Source of the DNA: Spirochaetia bacterium
GTDB lineage: Bacteria; Patescibacteriota; Minisyncoccia; UBA6257; UBA9933
DNA: 19,514 nt
Assembly (NCBI GenBank): GCA_007279775.1
Contig: QYPD01000036.1
Location: 1-19,514, forward strand
Direction: 5' to 3'
The notes below the pieces were generated by a model, which saw only the letters and a program-made list of their open reading frames with translations, was not told where the DNA came from and ran no database searches. Both the position numbers and the translations under genes were made by a program. Positions 13,518 through 19,514 of the stretch are shown here, one piece after another. Within the stretch, counting starts at the first letter, position 1, and every line of letters begins with the position of its first letter.

Positions 13518-14672
13518 ATGTGCGAGAAACTTTTTACACCGGCGTGGTTATTGGCTGGAGCGATTATAGGCGCGGGTATTTTTGCCCTACCTTTTGTTTT
13601 TGAAAAAGCTGGAACATTAACGGGCTTAATTTATTTGGCGGTTTTTGGATTTGTTTTTGTTCTACTCCATTTAATGTACGCCGATATCATTGCTAAAACC
13701 GATTTGTCCGACGGAATTTTGGCAAATACCGAGAGTAAGCATTATTTCTCCGGCTACGCAAAAATTTATTTTGGCAAATTCGGTTTTTGGTTGGCGGTTT
13801 TTTCTTCCGTCTTCGGACTATTTTTAACATTAATTGCCTATCTCGCCCTTTCGTCGAGTTTTTTCAATCTTATTTTCCCTGGCGGTTTTAGTGCTTTAAA
13901 CGTCATTGTTTTTTGGTTTTTGGGTTCAGCGGCGATTTTTTTGGAAATTCGCAAAATGTCTTTTTTAGAACTTTTTATCACTTCGGGTGTTATTTTTATT
14001 TCAATTTTGATTTTTGTTTTTGGTGTCGCCGGTTTTGATAAAATAATTTCAATGCCCGTTTTTAATCTCAAAAATTTCTTTCTCCCATATGGAGTAATTT
14101 TGTTCGCTTTAAGCGGGCGCGTGGCGATTCCGGCGGTAATCAATTATTTCAAAAAAACAAACCAGCCGGTTTCCGGCGCGGGGAAATCAATTATTTTAGG
14201 CACTTTAATTCCGGCATTAGTTTACGTCTTATTTATCTTCGGCGTTTTGGGGCTTTCAAGGGTTGTTTCCGAAGACGCGGTTTCGGGTTTGGTCGGCGTC
14301 GCGAGTCCGTTTGTTTTGTCGCTTATCGGGATTTTTGCCCTGGTTTCTTTGTGGGATTCGTATTTTATCGTCGGCATGGATGTCAAAAATTCTTTGAGAT
14401 GCGATTTGAAATTTCCCAAAATAATTGCTGGCGTCGCGGTTGTTGTTCTGCCTGTGTTTTTTTATTTTTTTGGGTTGCGAAAATTTTTGGAACTTGCGGG
14501 TCTCATCGGCGGCGTGTTTATCGCTTTTGAAGGGGCTTTTATTTGTTTGATGTGGTTGAAATCCTTAAAAAGAAAAACTGGAAGGGTCTTTCTTAAAAAT
14601 TTAAGTCCGGTTTTCGCTTATATTTTAATCCTTGTTTTTATCGGCGGATTGGTTTATGAATTAATATATTAG
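13518..14672 (+). CDS. Amino-acid permease of the aromatic/hydroxy amino-acid family
   Basis: 384 residues with about 11 membrane helices. The N-terminal helix LLAGAIIGAGIFALPFVFEKAG carries the GAGIFALP signature of the APC superfamily; overall it is most like the tryptophan/tyrosine-type (HAAAP) permeases. It probably imports an amino acid by ion symport, in keeping with a host- or community-dependent cell; the substrate cannot be read from the sequence. Start ATG 13518 is fixed by the -10 box. The stop TAG (14670-14672) shares its G with the first base of tRNA-Arg. Confidence 0.85.
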   Translation: MCEKLFTPAWLLAGAIIGAGIFALPFVFEKAGTLTGLIYLAVFGFVFVLLHLMYADIIAKTDLSDGILANTESKHYFSGYAKIYFGKFGFWLAVFSSVFGLFLTLIAYLALSSSFFNLIFPGGFSALNVIVFWFLGSAAIFLEIRKMSFLELFITSGVIFISILIFVFGVAGFDKIISMPVFNLKNFFLPYGVILFALSGRVAIPAVINYFKKTNQPVSGAGKSIILGTLIPALVYVLFIFGVLGLSRVVSEDAVSGLVGVASPFVLSLIGIFALVSLWDSYFIVGMDVKNSLRCDLKFPKIIAGVAVVVLPVFFYFFGLRKFLELAGLIGGVFIAFEGAFICLMWLKSLKRKTGRVFLKNLSPVFAYILILVFIGGLVYELIY

Positions 14673-14745
14673 TCCCTGTAGCTCAGCGGATTAGAGCGCT
14701 TCCCTCCGAAGGAAGAGGCCAGAGGTTCGAATCCTCTTAGGGACA
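14672..14745 (+). tRNA. tRNA-Arg (anticodon CCG)
   Basis: 74 bases with a standard fold: acceptor GTCCCTG with TAGGGAC (one G-U), D-stem GCTC/GAGC, anticodon stem CTTCC/GGAAG with loop CTCCGAA, variable loop AGGCC, T-stem AGAGG/CCTCT with loop TTCGAAT, discriminator A. Anticodon CCG reads CGG. CCA is not encoded. The first pair G14672-C14744 needs the last base of the permease stop codon. Confidence 0.97.
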
Positions 14746-14757
14746 CGTAGTGAGATT

Positions 14758-14827
14758 CCCTGCCTGCCGCCTGCCTGCCGGTAGGCAGGGCAGGCAGGCC
14801 TGTCCGCCTCTGGCGGGCTGTCCGAGG
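14758..14827. repeat. CCTGCC palindromic repeat cluster between tRNAs
   Basis: Several CCTGCCTGCC units face GGCAGGCAGG units around CCGGTAGG, followed by a second hairpin (GTCCGCC...GGCGGGC). GC content is far above the surroundings. Similar REP-like units are common in Parcubacteria-type genomes (recalled, not searched). Confidence 0.75.
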
Positions 14828-14833
14828 GCACAT

Positions 14834-14905
14834 GGGCGCTTAGTTTAATGGTAAAACGTCTCGTTTACACCGAGAAGACCAGGGGTCCGATTCCCTTAGC
14901 GCCCA
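14834..14905 (+). tRNA. tRNA-Val (anticodon TAC)
   Basis: 72 bases: acceptor GGGCGCT/AGCGCCC, D-stem GTTT/AAAC with loop AATGGTA, anticodon stem TCTCG/CGAGA with loop TTTACAC, T-stem AGGGG/CCCTT (one G-U), discriminator A. Anticodon TAC reads GTA and related Val codons. CCA is not encoded. Confidence 0.96.
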
Positions 14906-14938
14906 CAAGCTACTACGTGAAAAATTAAAATTAATAAT

Positions 14939-15727
14939 ATGCAAAAAGAAATAGCCAAATTTTTGTTAAAAATAAAAAAAGGACTTTTGATGGCACTAAA
15001 AGACAATCTCTACGGTATTTATGTTTTCGGCTCTTTAACATATGGTAGTTTTAGGCCTAAAAGTAGCGATATAGATTGTATGATAGTGACAAATAAAATT
15101 TTGAATAACAAAGAATTTAACTCGCTTAGAAAATGTTACGTAAAATTATTAAAAGAAAACAACCAACTGACAAAACGATTGGAAATGTCTTATGCGGTTA
15201 AAAACAATTTACTTTCTAACCGCGTGGCAAAAAACCCTAAATTTTATAATGGCAAGCTTAATAAAGAAGCAGATTCAGATGCCAATAACCCAATTGCCTG
15301 GCTCAATATAAAACAAACAGGTATAACAGTTTACGGTCCTCATCCCGAAAAGTTTGTACCAGATATAGGGCGGGATACTATCCGGCGCGCCCTAAAAACA
15401 GAGTTTGATTATATTAATCAACGGCCAGGAAAATACCTCAAAGAAGATTGGAGCAAGGTATATGTAATTTTAACTTTTTGTCGCATACTCTATACCCTAA
15501 AAACCGGAAAAATTAAATCAAAACACTCAGCGGCTGAGTGGTGTTTAAATAATTTACCAAAGAAATGGTATCGTCTGATTAACTCAGCAATTAAATCTCT
15601 TGTTGTCGCGGTTGATTGGAAACGTTTATGTCATCCAGCGCACGGAATTAATGAGCAATCATTAGGCGAAATAAAGGATTTTAGTAAATATGTTTCATCG
15701 CAGTTAAATAAAAAAGTTAATTTTTGA
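14939..15727 (+). CDS. Aminoglycoside nucleotidyltransferase-like (ANT/AadA) protein
   Basis: 262 residues. The N-terminal nucleotidyltransferase domain has FGSLTYGSFRPKSSDIDCMIV: Gly31-Ser32 and the metal-binding Asp44-x-Asp46. The C-terminal helical half resembles that of AadA-type adenylyltransferases (CRILYTLKTGKIKSKHSAAEW), so it is a full two-domain homologue about the length of AadA. Such enzymes move AMP to streptomycin or spectinomycin, but relatives in environmental bacteria may act on other small molecules, so resistance is not claimed. It ends in TGA one base before the EndoQ gene, suggesting co-transcription. It is AT-richer than its neighbours. Confidence 0.82.
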   Translation: MQKEIAKFLLKIKKGLLMALKDNLYGIYVFGSLTYGSFRPKSSDIDCMIVTNKILNNKEFNSLRKCYVKLLKENNQLTKRLEMSYAVKNNLLSNRVAKNPKFYNGKLNKEADSDANNPIAWLNIKQTGITVYGPHPEKFVPDIGRDTIRRALKTEFDYINQRPGKYLKEDWSKVYVILTFCRILYTLKTGKIKSKHSAAEWCLNNLPKKWYRLINSAIKSLVVAVDWKRLCHPAHGINEQSLGEIKDFSKYVSSQLNKKVNF

Positions 15728-15728
15728 T

Positions 15729-17081
15729 ATGGCAAAATTTATCGCAGACTTACATATCCATTCAAAATATTCCCGCGCGACATCCAAAGATATGGACTTG
15801 GAAGAACTTGACCGTTGGGCGGATGACAAGGGAATTTCGGTAATGGCGACCGGCGATTTTACTCATCCGCAATGGCTTGCCGAGCTTAAAGAAAAATTAG
15901 AGCCTGCGGAGCCCGGGCTTTTTAAATTAAAACAGGAATATAAAAGACCGACCATAAAAGGAAATCTGGCGGACACAAGATTTTTTTTGAGCGCGGAAGT
16001 TTCAAGTATCTATTCTCGGCAATCTCCGTCTACAGGCGAAAAAAGAGTTTACAGGGTTCATAATTTGATTTTCGCTCCCGATTTTGAAACCGTTGAAAAA
16101 ATTAATGTGCAGCTTGGCTGGATAGGTAATTTGAAATCCGACGGCCGGCCGATTTTGGGGCTTGATTGCCGCGAACTAGCAAAAATTGTTTTCAACGCCA
16201 ATCCTTTGGCGGCGATAATTCCGGCGCACGCATGGACTCCGTGGTTTTCCATTTTCGGCTCAATGTCGGGATTTGATTCAATAGAAGAATGTTTTGGCGA
16301 ATATTCCAAAAATATTTTTGCTCTTGAAACCGGCCTTTCGAGCGATCCGGCGATGAACTGGCGTCTTTCAAAATTGGATAACGTCGCTTTGATTTCCAAT
16401 TCCGATTCTCATTCGGCTCCAAGAATCGGCAGAGAAGCGAACATTTTTGATACTGAATTATCGTACAATGGGATTATCGAGGCTATAAAATCCGGATCGC
16501 CTAATCAGCGTAAGTCGGCTTTAAATCAGCGTAAATCAGCGTTTGTCGCGACAATAGAATTTTTTCCCGAAGAAGGCAGGTACCATTTTGACGGTCACAG
16601 GGCTTGCGGCGTTGTTTTTTCGCCCGAAGAAACAAAAAAACATAACGGAATTTGCCCGAAATGCGGAAAAAAACTGATAATTGGCGTGATGAACAGAGTT
16701 GAAAAATTGGCCGACAGGCCGGAAATAAAATTTGAACAAGAAAAATTTTACAACACCTACGACGGCAGAGTTCCTTATTATAGCTTGATTCCGCTTGACG
16801 AAATTATCGCCGAGGTTTATGGTATGGGAGTTGCCGCTAAAAAAGTTAAAGAAGAATACGTAAAATTGATTAAGGCATTCGGCTCGGAACTAAAAATTTT
16901 AATTGATTTGAGCGCTGAAGAATTAAAAACCGTTGCCGATGAAAAAGTCGTAAAAGGAATTATGGCGGTTCGTGAAAAGAAATTGAAAATAGAGCCTGGC
17001 TTTGACGGCGAATACGGCAAAGTAAAAATTTTCAGCGAAGAAGAAAAAGAAGATTTAAAATCACAAAAAAGACTGTTCTAA
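15729..17081 (+). CDS. Endonuclease Q-like PHP-domain nuclease
   Basis: 450 residues. EndoQ nicks DNA 5' of deaminated bases such as uracil and hypoxanthine. The PHP metal motif is visible at the start (DLHIHSKYS, His9 and His11), with further metal ligands in ATGDFTH, IIPAHAWTPW and SNSDSHS. A zinc-binding part follows (ACGVVFSPEE...ICPKCGKK), then a C-terminal helical region with repeated basic helices. EndoQ is best known from archaea and a few bacteria. The protein carries a repeat-derived insert, NQRKSALNQRKSA, between a catalytic helix and the ATIEFFPEEG strand. Starts one base after the nucleotidyltransferase gene. Confidence 0.87.
   Translation: MAKFIADLHIHSKYSRATSKDMDLEELDRWADDKGISVMATGDFTHPQWLAELKEKLEPAEPGLFKLKQEYKRPTIKGNLADTRFFLSAEVSSIYSRQSPSTGEKRVYRVHNLIFAPDFETVEKINVQLGWIGNLKSDGRPILGLDCRELAKIVFNANPLAAIIPAHAWTPWFSIFGSMSGFDSIEECFGEYSKNIFALETGLSSDPAMNWRLSKLDNVALISNSDSHSAPRIGREANIFDTELSYNGIIEAIKSGSPNQRKSALNQRKSAFVATIEFFPEEGRYHFDGHRACGVVFSPEETKKHNGICPKCGKKLIIGVMNRVEKLADRPEIKFEQEKFYNTYDGRVPYYSLIPLDEIIAEVYGMGVAAKKVKEEYVKLIKAFGSELKILIDLSAEELKTVADEKVVKGIMAVREKKLKIEPGFDGEYGKVKIFSEEEKEDLKSQKRLF
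16503..16541. repeat. AATCAGCGTAA repeat inside the EndoQ gene
   Basis: Three copies of AATCAGCG, separated by TAAGTCGGCTTTA and TA, are read in frame as NQRKSALNQRKSA. The flanking protein sequence is continuous with the family without it. Confidence 0.75.
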
Positions 17082-17088
17082 TTTTACT

Positions 17089-17128
17089 TTATACAAAATA
17101 CAAAATACTAAATACCAAATACTAAAAT
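17089..17128. repeat. AT-rich ATACAAAATAC repeats before efp
   Basis: Degenerate units (ATACAAA, ATACTAA, ATACCAA, ATACTAA) fill the gap between EndoQ and efp. No Shine-Dalgarno is present. The stretch may hold an efp promoter but no single box is clear. Confidence 0.55.
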
Positions 17129-17698
17129 ATGCTTTCGTATAATGAATTAAAACCTGGAATTTTTATCGTTTTAGACGGTCAGCCATTTGCGGTGCTTGAA
17201 TCGGAATTTTTGCGTATGCAGCAAAGAAAGCCGGTTATGAAAACAAAAATTAAAAATTTAATTTCCGGTTCCGTAGTTGAACGCGCTTTCCAGCCGAGCG
17301 ACCAAGTTGAAGAAGCGGAAATGGAAAAGTTACAAGCAAAATTTCTTTACAGTCATCGCGGCGAGCTTTGGTTTTGTGAAGCGAACGATGCAAAAAATAG
17401 GTTTCAGCTTGAGGCGGGCATAATCGCCGGAAAAGAAAACTTTTTGAAGCCGAATTTGGAAATTGAGGCGTTAAAATTTAACGGCAAAATTCTTAGCATA
17501 GAGCTTCCGGTTAAAATTGATTACAAAGTTGTTGAAGCGCCGCCCGGAATTAAGGGTGACACTGCGCAGGGTGGCACGAAAACCGTTACAATTGAAACTG
17601 GCGCCAAAATAAACACTCCTCTTTTTATAAATGAAGGCGATATTATTCGCGTAAACACCGAGAGTGGTTCCTATGTCGAAAGAGTTGAAAAAGCTTAA
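17129..17698 (+). CDS. efp: Translation elongation factor P
   Basis: 189 residues, three-domain EF-P of normal length. It binds the stalled ribosome between P and E sites and helps peptide bonds at polyproline. Domain I begins MLSYNELKPGIFIVLDGQPFAVLE; domain III ends GDIIRVNTESGSYVERV. The tip loop that points at the peptidyl centre reads FLRMQQRKPVMKTK. An ungapped match to E. coli (FVKPGKGQAFNRVK) puts Gln32 where the modified Lys34 lies, with Arg33 and Lys34 next to it. The tip is therefore not the canonical PGKG form, and which residue is active or modified cannot be told. The mnmA start lies inside its last codons. Confidence 0.95.
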   Translation: MLSYNELKPGIFIVLDGQPFAVLESEFLRMQQRKPVMKTKIKNLISGSVVERAFQPSDQVEEAEMEKLQAKFLYSHRGELWFCEANDAKNRFQLEAGIIAGKENFLKPNLEIEALKFNGKILSIELPVKIDYKVVEAPPGIKGDTAQGGTKTVTIETGAKINTPLFINEGDIIRVNTESGSYVERVEKA

Positions 17699-18812
17699 AA
17701 AGAAAAAAGTTTTTGTCGGAATGAGCGGCGGCGTGGACTCCAGCGTCGCGGCATTAATGCTTAAGAAAAAAGGCTACGACGTGGTCGGCGTTTTTATGCG
17801 CTGTTATGATTCAAAGGATGGCTGTTCTGAAAGAGATAGCCGCGATGCCGCCTTGGTGGCGCAAAAGCTCAAAATTCCTTTTTACGTTTGGGATTTTCGT
17901 AAACAATACGAAAAGAAAGTTATTAAATACATGATAGACGGCTACAAAAAGGGCCTGACTCCGAATCCCGACGTGATGTGCAATAAAAAAATAAAATTCG
18001 GTTTGTTTTTAGAGCGCGCGTTGAAATTCGGAGCCGATTACGTGGCAACCGGGCACTATGTTAAATTAGCGACAAGTAAAAAGCGACAAGTAAAAAGAAA
18101 ACAAACTTCCTTGTCGCATGTCTCATGTCGCTTCTTGCTTTCTATCGCTAAGGACAAAAATAAAGACCAGTCATATTTTTTGTGGACTTTGACGCAGGAG
18201 CAATTAAAATACTGTTTATTCCCGATAGGCGATTATTTGAAGCCGCAAGTGAGAAAAATCGCCAAAGCCGCCGGCTTGATAACCGCAGACAAAAAAGATT
18301 CACAAGGTGTGTGCTTTTTAGGGAAAATAAAACTTGAAGATTTTTTAAAAAAATACATTCCCAAGAAAAAGGGTAAAATTCTAGATTCCGAAGGAAAAAT
18401 AATCGGCGAGCATAGCGGTGTCCAGTTTTACACAATTGGGCAAAGGCACATCGGCGTGGCAAGCCGCAAATCGCAGAGTGCGGACAGCCAGCCGTTTTAT
18501 GTCGCCGAGAAAAACAAGAAAACAAATACTCTTGTTCTCGCCGAAGGAAGTGAAAACCCGGCGTTGTATAAAAAAGAAGTTGAATTAATAAACGTTAATT
18601 TGTCGGATGAGAAATTAAAAGTTAAAAAATTGAAAATCCCGGTTTTGGCGCGAGTCCGCTACCGCCAGCCGTTGTTTCCTGCGTCATTGATAATTCACAA
18701 TTCTTTGTTTAAATTGGTATTCGCCAAGCCCGTTAAATTCGTCGCCCCTGGCCAATCGGCGGTGTTTTACGACAAAAAAGGCGCCCTTCTCGGCGGCGGA
18801 GTGATTATTTAA
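17673..18812 (+). CDS. mnmA: tRNA-specific 2-thiouridylase MnmA
   Basis: 379 residues. Adenylates and thiolates U34 of Lys, Glu and Gln tRNAs. The PP-loop GMSGGVDSSVAA is near the start, the catalytic Cys in NPDVMCNKKIKFG, and the second Cys in SQGVCFLG. The tRNA-binding and C-terminal barrel follow (YTIGQRHIG, ARVRYRQP, VAPGQSAVFY). I prefer ATG 17673 over GTG 17664; it overlaps efp by 26 bases in another frame, implying coupled translation. Compared with typical MnmA there is an extra stretch after GHYVKL (about TSKKRQVKRKQTSLSHVSC) and smaller AT-rich inserts in the C-terminal barrel (KLKVKKLKI, LIIHNSLFKL). Sulfur would come from a cysteine desulfurase such as the one at 8704. Confidence 0.95.
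   Translation: MSKELKKLKKKKVFVGMSGGVDSSVAALMLKKKGYDVVGVFMRCYDSKDGCSERDSRDAALVAQKLKIPFYVWDFRKQYEKKVIKYMIDGYKKGLTPNPDVMCNKKIKFGLFLERALKFGADYVATGHYVKLATSKKRQVKRKQTSLSHVSCRFLLSIAKDKNKDQSYFLWTLTQEQLKYCLFPIGDYLKPQVRKIAKAAGLITADKKDSQGVCFLGKIKLEDFLKKYIPKKKGKILDSEGKIIGEHSGVQFYTIGQRHIGVASRKSQSADSQPFYVAEKNKKTNTLVLAEGSENPALYKKEVELINVNLSDEKLKVKKLKIPVLARVRYRQPLFPASLIIHNSLFKLVFAKPVKFVAPGQSAVFYDKKGALLGGGVII
18069..18140. repeat. GCGACAAG repeat inside mnmA
   Basis: Two direct copies of GCGACAAGTAAAAA (18069 and 18083) are followed by inverted CTTGTCGC (18110-18117) and a further ATGTCGCTTCTTGC. Together they can fold into a hairpin. The block is read in frame as the extra loop after GHYVKL. Confidence 0.75.
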
Positions 18813-18829
18813 TAGTTGTTTTAAATCTT

Positions 18830-18869
18830 CTTTGACAATTTCTACGCTATAGCGTAGAAATTGTCAAAG
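18830..18869. repeat. Perfect 40-bp palindrome, left flank of the Cas2-like gene
   Basis: The arms begin CTTTGACAATTTCTACGC and meet at the centre CTATAG, without a single mismatch over 40 bases. It lies between the converging mnmA and PaaX/Cas2-like genes. Without a T-run it is not a classic terminator, although it could end transcription. Confidence 0.95.
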
Positions 18870-18897
18870 TTAAATCTATATTAATAATAGGTAAGAT

Positions 18898-19461
18898 TTA
18901 TAGATCAAACCATTTCCTGATTTCTCGCTCTTTCGGAATTTTAGTTGTCGTAATTTGATAAACATGGCTATTCATATCAATATCAAAAACGGCGCAAAGA
19001 AATTCAATTTCCGGTAAGCAATCATATGGTGAAACCCAAACACTTTTTTGGAGCGGACATAAACCGAGCTGTTTTATTTTAAACCTAAAAGCATCACGGG
19101 CTTTTTTATGATAATCAGGAATGTCGTATATAATTACTCTCCATTTCTTGTCCCATGTCTTGGGCTTATTTAATTTTAAATTATCCAAATTATATTCTCG
19201 CGCGAATAACTTGCCTTTATGGGTAAGCTCAATTTTTATTTTCCCGTTTTTTAATTCTTTAAAGGAAACAATTTTTTTCTTTTCTAACTCTTTTAATTTT
19301 CTAGTACGGGCGTAAATTGCCTTTCTATCTTTTTCTTTAAAATAATTTTTGGCGACTTGATTTAAAAAATAAGGGGATGTTATTGAAACTAAAACAAACG
19401 CTCCGCCTAAGGCGATTTTTAAAATGGTATCTTTAGTTAACGCTATTCCTTTCCAATGCAT
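18898..19461 (-). CDS. PaaX-like/Cas2-like winged-helix protein
   Basis: 187 residues. A hydrophobic N-terminal segment (about 12-34) precedes a winged-helix-like region (about 46-88, LKELEKKKIVSFKELKNGKIKIELTHKG in character). A Cas2/PaaX-central-domain-like ferredoxin fold follows: KWRVIIYDIPD, RDAFRFKIKQLGLCPLQKSVWVSP and FLCAVFDID. The Asp after VIIY matches the conserved Cas2 position. Lone proteins of this kind are common in CPR genomes and are often labelled Cas2, but no CRISPR array, cas1 or effector is in the window. It may be a regulator or part of a mobile element. Copies of one palindrome flank it on both sides. Confidence 0.75.
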   Translation of the reverse strand: MHWKGIALTKDTILKIALGGAFVLVSITSPYFLNQVAKNYFKEKDRKAIYARTRKLKELEKKKIVSFKELKNGKIKIELTHKGKLFAREYNLDNLKLNKPKTWDKKWRVIIYDIPDYHKKARDAFRFKIKQLGLCPLQKSVWVSPYDCLPEIEFLCAVFDIDMNSHVYQITTTKIPKEREIRKWFDL

Positions 19462-19486
19462 TTTAGAATAAATAAATAGATATACT

Positions 19487-19514
19487 CTTTGACAAATTCT
19501 ACGCTATAGCGTAG
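19487..19514. repeat. Second copy of the palindrome, cut by the window end
   Basis: CTTTGACAAATTCTACGC, then TATAGCGTAG to the window edge. The 28 visible bases match the first 28 of 18830-18869 with one difference (A for T). It starts 26 bases before the Cas2-like start codon, so its TTGTCA arm on the minus strand could serve as a -35 element. Confidence 0.9.

Noticed and set aside
18898..19461. CRISPR-Cas adaptation gene cas2
   Set aside because: No array, cas1 or effector is present, and the protein has an extra winged-helix and hydrophobic N-terminus, so a PaaX/Cas2-like label is safer.

Overview
The window looks like a chromosomal piece of a Candidate Phyla Radiation (Patescibacteria, Parcubacteria-like) bacterium. 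The signs are compact, AT-leaning genes with few Shine-Dalgarno sites, a MurE-like ligase without the usual N-terminal domain, an EndoQ-family nuclease, a lone PaaX/Cas2-like protein, and many short palindromic repeats both between and inside genes. The standard bacterial code fits: no housekeeping gene has an internal TGA, and at least two genes end in TGA. The exact lineage cannot be read from this sequence.

Region 1 (1-2206): pnp and its terminator.

Region 2 (2206-5558): a complete-looking diversity-generating retroelement (DGR). It runs: target gene (type IV pilin-like N-terminus joined to an FGE-sulfatase/C-type-lectin domain), variable repeat VR (3581-3696), accessory protein Avd (3761-4108), template repeat TR (4177-4292), a structured spacer, then the reverse transcriptase (4489-5531). 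VR and TR are both 116 nt, differ at 13 sites, and all 13 fall on template adenines, the signature of adenine-directed mutagenic retrohoming. Two features are unusual. The RT is split by a (GA)27 tract that puts it one GA unit out of frame, as in a phase-variable locus. The TR and VR also share an in-frame TGA stop 16 codons before the normal protein end, and its A is itself a mutable template adenine.

Region 3 (5557-9912): housekeeping genes: rpsT (-), ruvA and a Mur ligase (+), the c-di-AMP cyclase cdaA (-), and a cysteine desulfurase (+).

Region 4 (9965-10544): two small GC-richer genes on the minus strand with strong ribosome binding sites and a canonical promoter; they look foreign.

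Region 5 (10581-14672): a beta-CASP metallo-beta-lactamase nuclease, a LOG/SLOG-family protein, a small EF-Tu-domain-2-like protein and an amino-acid permease. Two copies of a roughly 110-nt repeat form the leaders of the LOG and EF-like genes. A gene-poor, repeat-rich stretch (13094-13505) precedes the permease.

Region 6 (14672-19514): tRNA-Arg(CCG), whose first base is the last base of the permease stop codon, and tRNA-Val(TAC). These are followed by an ANT/AadA-like nucleotidyltransferase, an EndoQ-like nuclease, EF-P and mnmA. The window ends with a PaaX/Cas2-like gene lying between two copies of a long palindrome.

Cross-cutting pattern: short repeat or palindrome segments sit in frame inside the Mur ligase, cysteine desulfurase, EndoQ, MnmA and probably RT genes, resembling in principle the palindromic elements that invade Rickettsia genes.
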